Assembly: GCF_019355395.1 (NCBI RefSeq)
Contig: NZ_CP048829.1
Coordinates: 1,488,001-1,552,000 of the forward strand
DNA length: 64,000 bases
DNA from: Chordicoccus furentiruminis
GTDB lineage: Bacteria > Bacillota > Clostridia > Lachnospirales > Lachnospiraceae
Direction: 5' to 3'
The notes beneath the pieces were generated by a model. It searched no databases, was not told where the DNA came from, and saw only the letters and a program-made list of their open reading frames with translations. This document shows, in pieces, positions 1-9,397 of this stretch (position 1 is its first letter; the number at the start of each line of letters is the position of its first letter). The position numbers and the translations under genes are program-made.

Positions 1-677
1 TTATTGACCGGAGAAATCGCAAGTCCGCAGAAGAACACGATCAGGAGCATGTAGAGATATGGCCTGATCCGGAACAATTCCTTCAGACTGCCGCTGCCGC
101 CTCCCGGAAGCCTGCTGTACGGTTCCTCCGGTGTCCGAAGCGCCAGCAGAAAAACCGCTGCCGCCAAAGTCAGCGTCATCCACAGAATCATCTGATATCC
201 GAACAGACGGATCAGCTGGCCTCCGACCAGCATCGCCGCCGCGTACCCGGCCGATCCCGTTCCCCTCGCGCGTCCGTACATCGCGCTGTCATGCCGGAAG
301 GAGCGCAGCATCCACGCGTCGAGATTCGTGCCCAGAGAGGAGACAAGAAAGCCGAGGGCCAGATAGAGAAAAGAGGAAAGCAGAAGGCTCCGTCCCGCCG
401 CGAGAAACGCCAGCGCGCTCAGAAGCGTTGCCGAGAAGAACACAGGCAGAAAAATCCGCCGGTTCGTCTCCTTCCGGTCGCACAGCCTTCCCCAGAAAAA
501 GGCTCCGCCGAAGGAAGTCAGCATATAGGCGGCCAGAAGAAGACTGAGCACACCCTCCGGCATGCCGCAGGCCAGCAGATAAGTGGGAATAAAACCGAAG
601 AAAGCGGCGCTGAACGCCCAGTAGAGTCCGTCCAGAATTCCGAAACGGGCGACGGATGCAGAAGAAGCCTGACGCAT
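1..677 (-). CDS. MFS transporter, C-terminal part beyond the left edge
   Basis: The minus-strand frame from ATG at 677 stays open to the window edge (225 codons). It reads MRQASSASVARFGILDGLYW and then alternates hydrophobic helices with short basic loops; about six membrane segments are visible. The loop after helix 2 (GRLCDRKETNRR) is the usual G-x-x-x-D-R cytoplasmic motif of major facilitator proteins. The best family match by eye is the MFS_1-like, LacY/nucleoside-symporter type, but the substrate cannot be inferred. It lies about 120 bp downstream of the ABC permease gene on the same strand, so it may end the cobI-NEAT-ABC operon. The other frames of this stretch contain only shadow ORFs. 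Confidence 0.75.
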   Translation of the reverse strand, partial: MRQASSASVARFGILDGLYWAFSAAFFGFIPTYLLACGMPEGVLSLLLAAYMLTSFGGAFFWGRLCDRKETNRRIFLPVFFSATLLSALAFLAAGRSLLLSSFLYLALGFLVSSLGTNLDAWMLRSFRHDSAMYGRARGTGSAGYAAAMLVGGQLIRLFGYQMILWMTLTLAAAVFLLALRTPEEPYSRLPGGGSGSLKELFRIRPYLYMLLIVFFCGLAISPVN

Positions 678-801
678 AGCACAATAACCTGTAAGAAGAG
701 ACGCTTGCCGCGTCCGGAAACGTCCGCCGCAAGCCGGCGGAAATCAGCGGAAAACCAGATCCTTCATGAAACCGGAGATTGTTCGGGCATTCCGAACAAT
801 C

Positions 802-1533
802 TCACAGATTCTTCTTCCGGTAGATGAACAGGACGGAAAGCGCCGTGAACGCGGCAAAATAAATCAGCAGCACAGCGATGCCCGTCCAGCCCGCCGGCCC
901 GCCCACCGAGATGCTCCGGACCATCTGAGATGTCTGGGAGAGCGGAAGGGCCTGCACAAACTGCCGGATGCCGTTCGGCATCTGGTCCGTCGAAAGGAAC
1001 GTATTACAGAGAAAGGACATCGGCACGATGATATACGCGTTGTACCGGGGCGCGTCCGAGTAGCTCTTCGCCAGAAAAGAAAGGACAAGCGCCATCGTCG
1101 AGAAGACCGTGCCGTTCAGAAAGAGGATCAGGCACGACAGACCGTTGAAAATCAGTCCGGTCCGGATCGGCAGAACCAGCAGGAGGATCATCCCCGCCGC
1201 GTACATACCTCTGAGCGCGCCGCCGATCACCTGACCGACGATAAACTGCCACAGCGGCGTCGGCGAAATCATCACCTGATCCAGCGCCTTCTCGTAGAGT
1301 CTCTGCACACTCATATTCTGCGCCACCGCGCTGAAGCTCCCGGTCATCGTTGCCATCGACACCACGCCGGGAATCAGGTAGTTGAGATACGGCTCACCGT
1401 GAGACGTCGTCTGAATCCCTAGACCGAAGATCATCAGATACATCAGCGGCGAGATCATCGCGGCCAGCGTGATCTTGAAGAAATCCCTGCGAAATTCAGT
1501 CCATTTTTCCCACAGAACCGTGATGATGCCCAA
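802..1533 (-). CDS. ABC-2 type transporter permease
   Basis: This 243-residue protein has six predicted membrane helices and the ABC2_membrane fold of DrrB/NodJ-type exporters: an N-terminal amphipathic stretch (WEKWTEFRRDFF), a first helix near residues 22-40 (MISPLMYLMIFGLGI) and a last helix ending in IYRKKNL. The start is a TTG at 1533 with GGAGGG about 6 nt upstream, and no better in-frame start is available. It is the membrane partner of the ATPase encoded upstream, separated by 188 bp in which I see no gene. Such pairs usually export drugs, lipids or peptides; the substrate here is unknown. The nearby NEAT-like protein and cobI hint at a link to metal or tetrapyrrole handling, but that is inference. 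Confidence 0.85.
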   Translation of the reverse strand: MGIITVLWEKWTEFRRDFFKITLAAMISPLMYLMIFGLGIQTTSHGEPYLNYLIPGVVSMATMTGSFSAVAQNMSVQRLYEKALDQVMISPTPLWQFIVGQVIGGALRGMYAAGMILLLVLPIRTGLIFNGLSCLILFLNGTVFSTMALVLSFLAKSYSDAPRYNAYIIVPMSFLCNTFLSTDQMPNGIRQFVQALPLSQTSQMVRSISVGGPAGWTGIAVLLIYFAAFTALSVLFIYRKKNL

Positions 1534-1721
1534 CCCGTTCCCTCCCGCTCCGCCGTGTGCCGCCGGATGCCGAGTGCATTGACCCGCACAAAACCTTCTC
1601 GTCCGTCCTGTTCTCCAAAGCTGCAGTCCGCGTCTTCTGTTTCTCCTGTCGTCCCACGTGAAGGCGCCGCACGCGTCTTCCGTTTATCCCGGTCTGCGGC
1701 GCATCCAAACCGCCCGCGCCG

Positions 1722-2561
1722 TCAGCTCTGCTTCCCGACCCGTTCCACGAAGACGTCCTCCAGCGTCGTTCTGCGGAACGCGGTCTGGCCGCCGTCCGGC
1801 AGCGACGAAAGATACGCGATCGCTTCTCCCCGGGTCTGAAAAAACCGGCTCCGCTGCCGTCCGTCCGTCACCTCATCGACCGCGAAACGGCCGAGCCGGC
1901 CGATCAGCGCGGCGGGCGTATCCACAACGTCGATCCGGCCTCGGTGAAGGAACGCGACCCGGTCGCAGAGCGCCTCCGCCTCCTCGATATAGTGCGTCGT
2001 CAGCACAATCGTGATGTTTCTCTGCTGCAGCTGCCGGAGCAGGTCCCACATCTGCCTCCGGGCGAACGCGTCCATCCCTGCCGTCGGTTCATCCAGCAGA
2101 ATGATCTGCGGATCCGTCATCAGCGCCCGGCAGATCATCAGCTTCCGTTTCATACCGCCCGAGAGATGACGTACAATCCGGTTCCGGGAATCCAGAAGCC
2201 CCGCGAAGGCGAGCAGCTCCTCCGTCTTCCGGCGCCTTTCCTTTCGGGGAAGAAAATACAGCCGACCCTGATAGTCCATCACCTCATCCATCGTCATATC
2301 CTGACGCATGGAATATTCCTGCGTGACGATCGCCAGCTTCCGCTTCTGCTCCGACGCCTTTCGCGTGATCCGCTCCCCGTCGATCCGGATCTCACCCTCC
2401 GTCGGCAGCAGCACGGTGGAAATCATGCTGATCGTGGTCGTCTTTCCGGCGCCGTTGGAGCCCAGAAGACCGAAGAACTCCCCGGTTCCGATCGTCAGAC
2501 TGAGGTGATCCACAGCTGTGAAACGGTCGAACCGCTTGGTCAGATTCCGAAGCTCAATCAT
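1722..2561 (-). CDS. ABC transporter ATP-binding protein (DrrA/CcmA-like)
   Basis: This 279-residue ATPase has all the cassette motifs: Walker A GSNGAGKTT (about residues 34-42), Q-loop VTQEYS, signature LSGGMKRK (about 133-140), Walker B IILLDEPT (about 153-160) and H-loop TTHY (about 189-192). The C-terminal tail ending TTLEDVFVERVG is typical of ABC-2 exporter ATPases. It lies 19 bp downstream of the NEAT-like gene and upstream of its permease, so the genes are probably cotranscribed. It powers the ABC-2 permease at the cytoplasmic face of the membrane. Substrate unknown. Confidence 0.92.
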   Translation of the reverse strand: MIELRNLTKRFDRFTAVDHLSLTIGTGEFFGLLGSNGAGKTTTISMISTVLLPTEGEIRIDGERITRKASEQKRKLAIVTQEYSMRQDMTMDEVMDYQGRLYFLPRKERRRKTEELLAFAGLLDSRNRIVRHLSGGMKRKLMICRALMTDPQIILLDEPTAGMDAFARRQMWDLLRQLQQRNITIVLTTHYIEEAEALCDRVAFLHRGRIDVVDTPAALIGRLGRFAVDEVTDGRQRSRFFQTRGEAIAYLSSLPDGGQTAFRRTTLEDVFVERVGKQS

Positions 2562-2580
2562 CGTCTGTACGCCTTTCCGC

Positions 2581-3966
2581 TTACCGGTACCGCATTTTCC
2601 GTGTAAGGAAGCTCAGCACCGCGCCGGCGGCGATGATCACCGCCGCGATCCGCAGCACCTTCCGTGCGGCCATCTGGGGAATCAGATCCGCGCTCCCGAT
2701 GGTATCATAATAGAAGCAGATCTGATAGCGGATCTCCACCGGATCCCCCATCGCGGTCGTATCCGCGGTCACCGCCACCGGTTCGTCAAAGGCTGTCACC
2801 GGGATCGTGAACGTGGATGCCCCGCCATCGTTCTCGTTATCGTACCGCTCGCCGCCGATCCGCATGTAATCGTAATAGCTGCTGCTCCAGACCAGCGTCG
2901 CGTATACGAGGCCGTTCTTCACCGTGAGCAGAGCAGGTGAGCTGACGGAAACCCGGCCGCTGCCTCCGGTCAGACTGACTTCCACGGAATAGGATCCATC
3001 CGGATAGGTCTCCATCTCCACCGGTTCTGGTTCGGATGACCCGGATGATGCGGTCTTCCAGGAGGCTGTGCCGCCCGTCTGCGCTTCCCCGGAAAGCGCC
3101 CCCGTCCGGCTGTCTGTTCCGCCGGATAAGCCGCCCGCTTGCCCGTCTGCCGCTCCTTCCGAACCGGATGCCGCGGTTTGTTCCGCCTCCGACGGCCCGG
3201 ACGAATCCGCAAGAGCCGGCGGATCCACGCCTTCCGCCTCGAAAGCCTTCCGGATCGCCTCATAGTCAGGAAGAGCAACATGCAGCGCGCCGGAAGGAAG
3301 CGAGGATGCCTCGATCAGAAGCGTGCGGTCGTACCACTTCTGCTTCTTTTTACTGAAAGCCGCGCAGGGAAAGGCCGCGTCCAGCGACGTCACCGGCATC
3401 TCAAAGACAGACCACCCTTCGTCGTCCTCCGACACAGTCAGGTAGTCCGAGGCCGGCGCCGCTGCGGCCTCCGCGCCGCTGCCCGCGTAGACAAGTTCAT
3501 AGCTTGCGCTGTCAAGCCGGATCCGGACGCTCATCTCGCCGTTCTTCACTGTAAGGCTTCCGTCGTGAATCCGGAAGAAGCGGGAACTCGACTCGACCGT
3601 CACATCATAGGTTCCGTCCTCGATGTCCCGCGGATAAATCGGCAGCATGCCATAAGATCCGACCTGAGAGGACTTCGCCGTCTCGCCCGCCGAAGCGACC
3701 TGACTGTGCGCCGGATCCGCCGAAACCGCTTCTCCGGCCACCAGCGTCAGCACAAGGGATACGGCCAGCAGCCAGCCAGCGCGGAAGACCCGCCGTCCCG
3801 AACGGCTGTCGCCTCTCCGCTCTTCCGCGATCCGCGCCGGACCGCGCCCGTCCTGTGTCTCCGGGCCAGTCCCGGCTCTCCGTTCTTCCATGGTCCGCAC
3901 AGGACCGCGCTCATCTGTTCTGACCGGATCAGTCCTCAGCTTCCTTACCTCCGCCCGTTTTCTCAT
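2581..3966 (-). CDS. Membrane-anchored protein with two NEAT-like (iron transport-associated) domains
   Basis: The product has 461 residues. The N-terminal 60 residues are Arg-rich with an imperfect internal repeat (DPVRTDERGPVRT, DGRGPARIAEERR). An export helix follows (GWLLAVSLVLTLVAGEAVSA), then two similar beta-rich domains. Domain 1 begins DGTYDVTVESSSRFFRIHDG (about residues 117-220). Domain 2 begins DGSYSVEVSLTGGSGRVSV and contains WSSSYYDYMRIGG (about 325-410). A Ser/Gly/Ala-rich linker joins them, and a membrane helix with a basic tail (LTRKMRYR) ends the protein. Both domains resemble the NEAT fold, whose YxxxY-type strand binds heme in Gram-positive surface proteins. Binding is not proven here. 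The ATG overlaps the cobI stop (ATGA), so translation is probably coupled. Confidence 0.7.
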   Translation of the reverse strand: MRKRAEVRKLRTDPVRTDERGPVRTMEERRAGTGPETQDGRGPARIAEERRGDSRSGRRVFRAGWLLAVSLVLTLVAGEAVSADPAHSQVASAGETAKSSQVGSYGMLPIYPRDIEDGTYDVTVESSSRFFRIHDGSLTVKNGEMSVRIRLDSASYELVYAGSGAEAAAAPASDYLTVSEDDEGWSVFEMPVTSLDAAFPCAAFSKKKQKWYDRTLLIEASSLPSGALHVALPDYEAIRKAFEAEGVDPPALADSSGPSEAEQTAASGSEGAADGQAGGLSGGTDSRTGALSGEAQTGGTASWKTASSGSSEPEPVEMETYPDGSYSVEVSLTGGSGRVSVSSPALLTVKNGLVYATLVWSSSYYDYMRIGGERYDNENDGGASTFTIPVTAFDEPVAVTADTTAMGDPVEIRYQICFYYDTIGSADLIPQMAARKVLRIAAVIIAAGAVLSFLTRKMRYR

Positions 3967-4646
3967 GGCTCCTTCGCGACGATCAGCGAAAAATAGCCCG
4001 CATCATCCGGAATCTCCTCCAGGTTCTGATAGATCCGCTCGTCCGGCATGCCGCAATTCTCCACCATCCGGACGCGCCGGCCCGAATCAGCCAGCATCTT
4101 CTTCGTCTCCGCCATCCGGCTTCCGGATTTCATCAGCACATAGGTGCCCGGCTGATCCAGCTTCGCATGGAGACTCTGACGGGCCGGGATCACATGGAGC
4201 TGCTCCTGCCAGGTTGTCAGCGGCACGTTCAGTTCCGCGGCCGCTGCGCAGAAAGACGGAATGCCGCTCACCAGCCGCGTCTCATACCCGTCCGCCTCCA
4301 CGATCTCCTGCAGATAGGAAAAAGTGGAATAGATGGTCGAGTCGCCCAGCGTGATAAACGCCACATCCCTCCCCGAATCAAGCACCGATTCGATCTGACG
4401 CGCGCCGCGGCGATGGTTCTCGCGCTGCTCCTCCTGATTCATCACCATCGGCATCCGAATCGGAAGAAGCTCCTTCCCCTCCATCTCCGGCACCGCCTGC
4501 ACGGCGATCCGGTATGCCATCGTTTCCCTGACGTCCTCGCCGGGCGCGGCGATCACCCCGGTTTCCCGGATCACCCGCACCGCTTTCAATGTCATCAGCT
4601 CCGGATCGCCCGGGCCTACGCCCACTCCATACAGTATTCCGGTCAT
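3963..4646 (-). CDS. cobI: Precorrin-2 C20-methyltransferase
   Basis: This 227-residue SAM-dependent methyltransferase belongs to the CobI/CbiL branch of the corrin-ring methylases. It opens with GILYGVGVGPGDPELMTLKA, the N-terminal glycine-rich motif of the tetrapyrrole methylase family, and has FITLGDSTIYSTFSYLQE and SGIPSFCAAAAELNVPL in the expected places. It methylates C20 of (cobalt-)precorrin-2 in cobalamin synthesis. No other cob/cbi gene is in the window. It is instead the first gene of a run with a NEAT-like surface protein and an ABC exporter. Only about 55 bp separate its start from the asnS terminator, and I see no cobalamin riboswitch there. Confidence 0.9.
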   Translation of the reverse strand: MTGILYGVGVGPGDPELMTLKAVRVIRETGVIAAPGEDVRETMAYRIAVQAVPEMEGKELLPIRMPMVMNQEEQRENHRRGARQIESVLDSGRDVAFITLGDSTIYSTFSYLQEIVEADGYETRLVSGIPSFCAAAAELNVPLTTWQEQLHVIPARQSLHAKLDQPGTYVLMKSGSRMAETKKMLADSGRRVRMVENCGMPDERIYQNLEEIPDDAGYFSLIVAKEP

Positions 4647-4701
4647 TCGCCCTGTTTCTCTCTTCCTCTGTCTGTTCTCAAGTCATCTGTTCCAAATGTC
4701 G

Positions 4702-4731
4702 AAAAAGCCGTTCTCCCGCAAAGAGAACGGC
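4702..4731 (-). terminator. Rho-independent terminator after asnS
   Basis: A 9-bp perfect stem GCCGTTCTC/GAGAACGGC (4707-4715 with 4723-4731) has a 7-nt loop and is followed on the minus strand by TTTTT. It lies about 80 bp past the asnS stop codon and just before cobI. Confidence 0.85.
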
Positions 4732-4809
4732 CTCCTGGATACAGCCCGCACGGTCCGCGGCGCGCTGCCGGCCCGAAGGCCGCCCGGCGCGCCGGCCGTC
4801 CCGCCGGTC

Positions 4810-6204
4810 TTACAGTTCGCAGTTTCCTACCGTTCTCGGGAACGGCAGCACGTCACGGATATTCTGCATACCGGTGAGATACATCACGCAGCGCTCGAAG
4901 CCGAGCCCGAAACCTGCATGGCGCGATGTGCCATACTTGCGGAGGTCCAGATAGAAATCGTACTGGCTCAGGTCCATATGAAGCTCCTTCATACGGGTCA
5001 GCAGCTTGTCATAATCTTCCTCTCTCTGACTTCCGCCGATGATCTCGCCGATTCCCGGGACGAGGCAGTCCATCGCGGCCACCGTCTTGCCGTCCGGGTT
5101 CTGCTTCATATAAAATGCCTTGCAGTCCTTCGGGTAGTTGATGACGAAAATCGGCTTCTTATAGACCTTTTCGGTGAGGTAACGCTCATGCTCGGTCTGC
5201 AGTTCCTTGCCCCACTCCGGCTTGTATTCGAAATCCGCACCCGATTTCTGCAGAATGTCGATGGCCTCGGTATACGTGATCCGCCCGAAGTCCGACGACG
5301 CGACGTGATGCAGCCGGTCCAGCAGTCCCTTGTCGATGAACTGATTGAAGAAATTCATCTCCTCCGGCGCCTGTTCCAGCACATAGCCGATGATGTACTT
5401 CAGCATCGACTCGGCCAGATCCATATCGTCCTCGAGATCTGCGAAGGAAATCTCCGGCTCGATCATCCAGAATTCGGCGGCATGCCTTGTCGTGTTGGAA
5501 TTTTCCGCCCGGAACGTCGGTCCGAAGGTATAGATATTGCGGAATGCCTGGGCGAACGTCTCGCCCTGCATCTGGCCGGACACGGTGAGATTCGTCGATT
5601 TTCCGAAGAAATCCTTCGCGAAATCGACCTTTCCCTCCTCCGTCTTCGGCACATTCATAAGATCCAGCGTCGTGACCTGGAACATCTCGCCCGCTCCCTC
5701 GGCATCCGATCCGGTGATCAGCGGCGTATGCACATAGACGAAGCCCCTCTCCTGAAAGAACTGATGAATGGCGTAGGCGATCAGCGACCGGACGCGGAAA
5801 GTCGCCTGAAACGTATTCGTGCGCACTCTGAGATGCGGAACCGTCCGAAGGTACTCAAGACTGTGCCTTTTTTTCTGCATCGGGTAATCCGGTGTGGAAG
5901 CTCCCTCCACCGTAACCGTCTCCGCCTGAATCTCAAAAGGCTGCTTCGCCTGCGGCGTCGCAACCAGCGTTCCCGTGACGATGACCGCCGTGCCGACATT
6001 GAGGTGCGCAATCTCGTCAAAATTGCTCATCCGGTCGTGGAACACCACCTGCAGCGTATTGAAATACGTGCCGTCATGAACGACCATGAATCCGAAAGCC
6101 TTGGAATCCCGGATACTCCGGACCCAGCCGCCGATCGAGATTTTCTGGTCGATGTACTTTGCCTGATCCCTGTAAATCTCCCTCACTGTGACAAGATCCT
6201 GCAT
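4810..6204 (-). CDS. asnS: Asparagine--tRNA ligase
   Basis: This 464-residue class IIb synthetase charges tRNA-Asn with asparagine. An N-terminal OB-fold ([20 protein letters not shown]) is followed by the catalytic core with motif 2 ([20 protein letters not shown]) and motif 3 ([15 protein letters not shown]) near the C terminus. I place the start at ATG 6204, 6 nt after GGAGG; the in-frame GTG at 6207 is less well spaced. A promoter lies directly upstream and a terminator downstream, so it is probably monocistronic. A 517-residue antisense ORF on the plus strand is a high-GC shadow. Confidence 0.97.
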   Translation of the reverse strand: MQDLVTVREIYRDQAKYIDQKISIGGWVRSIRDSKAFGFMVVHDGTYFNTLQVVFHDRMSNFDEIAHLNVGTAVIVTGTLVATPQAKQPFEIQAETVTVEGASTPDYPMQKKRHSLEYLRTVPHLRVRTNTFQATFRVRSLIAYAIHQFFQERGFVYVHTPLITGSDAEGAGEMFQVTTLDLMNVPKTEEGKVDFAKDFFGKSTNLTVSGQMQGETFAQAFRNIYTFGPTFRAENSNTTRHAAEFWMIEPEISFADLEDDMDLAESMLKYIIGYVLEQAPEEMNFFNQFIDKGLLDRLHHVASSDFGRITYTEAIDILQKSGADFEYKPEWGKELQTEHERYLTEKVYKKPIFVINYPKDCKAFYMKQNPDGKTVAAMDCLVPGIGEIIGGSQREEDYDKLLTRMKELHMDLSQYDFYLDLRKYGTSRHAGFGLGFERCVMYLTGMQNIRDVLPFPRTVGNCEL

Positions 6205-6242
6205 CACGCACCTCCATTGGTTTGTCTGATTCCTGAAGCTTC

Positions 6243-6271
6243 ATTATAAGTCGTGTATCCGCCGTTGTCGA
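6243..6271 (-). promoter_or_regulatory. asnS promoter
   Basis: On the minus strand TCGACA (6271-6266), a 17-bp spacer and TATAAT (6248-6243) stand about 40 bp before the asnS start. The leader is too short for a T-box. Confidence 0.75.
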
Positions 6272-6311
6272 GCGTTTCCGCTGCGTGCTGCGAGACCTTG
6301 GGAAACAGTTT

Positions 6312-6968
6312 TCAGGATATCAGGACTGCCTTTTCCAGGTCTCCCTTGTTGATATCAAGTTCGATTCCCAGCCCGTTGAAGGACTGCATGATCTCTACAA
6401 ATTCATCGGCACTGTATGTTTCGCCGCTGGAGCCGCAGAAAATAGTATGATCATCATAGGTGACATCCAGAACCATATACTTTGAGCTGCCGGCCGAAAC
6501 AGATTCTGAATTCGCAGTATCAAATATACTTCCCCTTGCACTGTCTTCTGAAACGGATTCTGTACTGGTAATGTCAAATGTCCCGCCGAAAGTAATGGTA
6601 CCTCTCAGCGATTCGACTCTGTCAAGATAGGGCGTGATGCGGTATGAGCCTGCAAGACAGGATTTGTATATCCCACTGACTCCCATCGTGATCGGAAGAC
6701 CGGACTCTGGATCCATGATCTGAAAATAATTCTGATCATACTGTGTTCCCCCATCCGGATAAGCGGCTGCTGTCACGCCATAACCTGAGATGCCGTATCT
6801 CTCGCTTCCTTCCACCGCAATCCCGCCCATAAGAGCAGTGCATAACATCACGCCGCCGGCCATATATTTCCATGTCCTCAGGCTCTTCTTAGCGTCACGT
6901 CCTCTCTTTGCAGGTTTTCTCCTGTCATTCATACTGTTTCCTGAGCAATGATGATACAAATTGACCAT
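6312..6968 (-). CDS. Exported protein with Ser-rich repeats, function unknown
   Basis: The product has 218 residues from ATG 6968, chosen because GGAGGGG lies 8-9 nt upstream; a later ATG at 6932 is possible. The N terminus is very basic (NDRRKPAKRGRDAKKSLR) and is followed by one hydrophobic export or anchor helix (YMAGGVMLCTALMGGIAV). The mature part has a duplicated Ser-rich segment (ESVSEDSARGSIFD, ESVSAGSS) and beta-rich stretches (GTITFGGTFDITS, YMVLDVTYDDHTIF). I recognise no family. A basic tail before a single helix recurs in other exported proteins of this window. It stands alone between asnS and a gene-free stretch. Confidence 0.6.
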   Translation of the reverse strand: MVNLYHHCSGNSMNDRRKPAKRGRDAKKSLRTWKYMAGGVMLCTALMGGIAVEGSERYGISGYGVTAAAYPDGGTQYDQNYFQIMDPESGLPITMGVSGIYKSCLAGSYRITPYLDRVESLRGTITFGGTFDITSTESVSEDSARGSIFDTANSESVSAGSSKYMVLDVTYDDHTIFCGSSGETYSADEFVEIMQSFNGLGIELDINKGDLEKAVLIS

Positions 6969-7043
6969 TTCTGCACCCCTCCTGCTTTCATGTCGAACGC
7001 TGCGTTCTATATCGCACCGTCTGAATGATCTCCTCATTCTCAT

Positions 7044-7438
7044 CCGGTCATCGAAAAGAATCGTAAGCGGATGTGAACCATAAGCACATTGTTTCCTTAT
7101 AACGGATATACCCTGCTTTCTTTAAAAGATACAATCATTTTGTCATCTTCGCAACTGCTTCTGCCTTTCATTCTTTGCCCGCATCGCAGACCCTTATACC
7201 AGCCTGCTGACAGCATCAGATGATCCGGCCGCTGTATTCAGCCCATCACGCCACAGCAATCCGATGTGAGAAGGCGGGCCGGCATCAAAGCCCCTGGTCA
7301 GACATAGTAGATCAGTCTCCTTTTGCCATCTGTTGAAAACACCATATGACAAATGGTATGCAAGGCACAGGAGGCGGGATATCAGATCACCGCCTCCCGC
7401 CCGATCATATGCAGGGATGAGGACGGCGAAGACAATGG
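7044..7438. other. Gene-free stretch of about 395 bp
   Basis: I see no convincing coding frame. The left part is AT-rich and probably holds the promoter of the exported protein at 6312-6968. Near the right end an 8-bp hairpin (GGAGGCGG/CCGCCTCC, 7370-7397) lies just past the stop codon of the HAD phosphatase gene and may act as its terminator, although no U-tract follows. Confidence 0.5.
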
Positions 7439-9061
7439 TTATTTGTCCTGATGAGAATGATATCCTTCGTAATCCGCCGAGAAGCCGTAAGCGAAGCCCA
7501 GAACGTTATCCGCATCGTCTTCCGCTGTCTTCGGCGCGAAGGTATTGATCACTTCCTCCGTCGTCATGTTATGATCGATCATATACTGAAGCTGCGCCTC
7601 ATTCTCTTCGTTTTTGAACAGCTTCTCCTCCGTGGCTCCATAGGTCAGCGTGCGGTTGCTGCCGCGCAGGGTGCGGAGCCCGTTTTCATCCCGTCCCTGA
7701 AGGACATACAGGGTATCGCCGGCATCGCTGGCTTTCTTCAGATCGTACCCAAGCGTATCGCGCTGATAGATGGCCAACTCGCCGATCACACCGCCGCCGT
7801 CCGTCACCTTGCGGGATGCCCGGTTGAAGCAGATGACAAGCTTTAAGGAATCATAGACAGTGCAGAAATCGTAATCGCCGGTGGAATCCATGAAACCGGC
7901 GATCGGACCATGTCCGTACGAAGAGACAAGCACGTTGTCAATGGCCGTGACCTTTCCGGGTCCCTGCGTCTGAGCGCCGGTGGCCGTATCTCCGCGTTTC
8001 CAGCCGTCCTTCTCCTGAGTGTACCAGGCATAGCCGGTTTCATAATCATATTCGTTGACGTATTTGCCGTCTTTCACTTTATTGGTCATGGCGATCACGC
8101 CCGTCACGCAGTCATGCAGTCCCCAGACGTCCACGGCGGCCCGGATCGCGTCCGTGCAGGAGGCGGAGCAGATCCAGACATCGATTCCGCTTTCTGCATA
8201 GGCAGTGAACATTTCCCGGATATTTTCCGTGACCTGCGTACCGCTGGTCCATTCGTACTCCACCTGTCCGACGGCGGAGTCGATCTCCTCCGGCGAAACC
8301 CAGTCTACCGTAGAGGTCTCCACTTCCTTGTATGTGCTGTGGGAATCATAAGCCAAATGGTATACTTCGTCCTCGCTCAGCCCGGTGAACCAGTAGAGAA
8401 CCCACGGATACGCGACCGAAGCGGATTCATTGTCGTAAACCAGATCGTACATGGCCCGCATCTTAGCGGCGAATTCCATCCACTGTGGATCGCTCTGAAT
8501 CTCATCCAAGCCGGCCTTTCCGGAAGGTCCTTCCGCGGTAAAGGGGCCGTAGCTTTGGTACAGCTTGGTATAGGCCGCTGTGATATCTGAGATCCAGTCA
8601 CTGTAGGAATGAGCTTGCTCATCCAGCGCATACCCCTCACGCGGGGTTTCAAGGTCAGAGAGGCCTGTGGCCAGAATATCCGGCAGCTGCTCAGGCGTGA
8701 ATCCGAAGACCATCTGCTGCAGCTGATAAACCGCAAGCTGCTCCTCAACATCGAAGATGGAGCAGGTATTATCAAAATCGCTGACAACATAAGGCGTCTC
8801 ACTGTAGCCGGCCGACGTGTTCCCGTACTGTGCGATCAGTTCATTTACTGCTTTCTTCACGTCCGGGGCCCAGTCGTCTCTTTGAAGCTGGACTGCAGCA
8901 GCACGTTCGGCACCTTGCGTATCCTCCGATTCCGTAACGGCGGACATGATTTTGTCCGCAGCCGATCCGGGGCCCGCCTCCGCCAGTACGGGTGAAACGC
9001 CCGACAGAACAAGAGAGCAGATGATCAATGAGGTCAGTAAAGCGTTTGGTGTCTTTTTCAT
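7439..9061 (-). CDS. Secreted HAD-superfamily phosphatase
   Basis: This 540-residue protein has a clear signal peptide (MKKTPNALLTSLIICSLVLS, cleavage near VLA-EA). HAD motif I is DFDNTCSI (about residues 94-101). Motif II is the Ser in ICSASCTD (about 300). A late acidic motif IV is MDSTGDYDF (about 395-403). The large insert between motifs I and II is a cap domain, an organisation recalling exported phosphorylcholine or phosphoserine-type phosphatases. It should hydrolyse a phosphomonoester outside the cell or at the envelope; the substrate is unknown. The start has AGGAGGG 4 nt upstream. Its promoter is at 9126-9155. Confidence 0.8.
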   Translation of the reverse strand: MKKTPNALLTSLIICSLVLSGVSPVLAEAGPGSAADKIMSAVTESEDTQGAERAAAVQLQRDDWAPDVKKAVNELIAQYGNTSAGYSETPYVVSDFDNTCSIFDVEEQLAVYQLQQMVFGFTPEQLPDILATGLSDLETPREGYALDEQAHSYSDWISDITAAYTKLYQSYGPFTAEGPSGKAGLDEIQSDPQWMEFAAKMRAMYDLVYDNESASVAYPWVLYWFTGLSEDEVYHLAYDSHSTYKEVETSTVDWVSPEEIDSAVGQVEYEWTSGTQVTENIREMFTAYAESGIDVWICSASCTDAIRAAVDVWGLHDCVTGVIAMTNKVKDGKYVNEYDYETGYAWYTQEKDGWKRGDTATGAQTQGPGKVTAIDNVLVSSYGHGPIAGFMDSTGDYDFCTVYDSLKLVICFNRASRKVTDGGGVIGELAIYQRDTLGYDLKKASDAGDTLYVLQGRDENGLRTLRGSNRTLTYGATEEKLFKNEENEAQLQYMIDHNMTTEEVINTFAPKTAEDDADNVLGFAYGFSADYEGYHSHQDK

Positions 9062-9125
9062 AATCCCTCCTGATTTGTTGTCTTGTTGGTTATTGGTTTG
9101 CCCTTACCCTGCTATGATAGACAAT

Positions 9126-9155
9126 ATTATATGCAAAACATTGGAATAACAGCAA
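9126..9155 (-). promoter_or_regulatory. Promoter of the secreted HAD phosphatase
   Basis: Minus strand TTGCTG (9155-9150), an 18-bp spacer and TATAAT (9131-9126) lie about 65 bp upstream of the start codon. Confidence 0.6.
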
Positions 9156-9397
9156 CCGCGATGGCATAAACCGTAGTTATGCTCATAATTTATGTTTACA
9201 TTTGGTAAATGTGCTGAATTCCGGTCCAGTTACGTCTTTGCTGCGGCTCTTCGAGTGTCAAACATGTGTCGCTGATTGCCTCACAGCCCTTTATGAAAAC
9301 AGATTCCTGCCGTTCGTGATCTCAACGGCATTCAGATCGATACTGTGCGCGGGCGCTCCAGCTCATTCTTCCGCCCCATACACCCACCGCGAATCCG

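Noticed and set aside
4740-4809. GC-rich inverted repeats around CCGGCGCGCCGG between asnS and its terminator
   Set aside because: The base composition makes such repeats likely by chance and a proper terminator follows.
4696-6249. 517-codon open frame on the plus strand
   Set aside because: It is antisense to asnS along its full length and has no family similarity.
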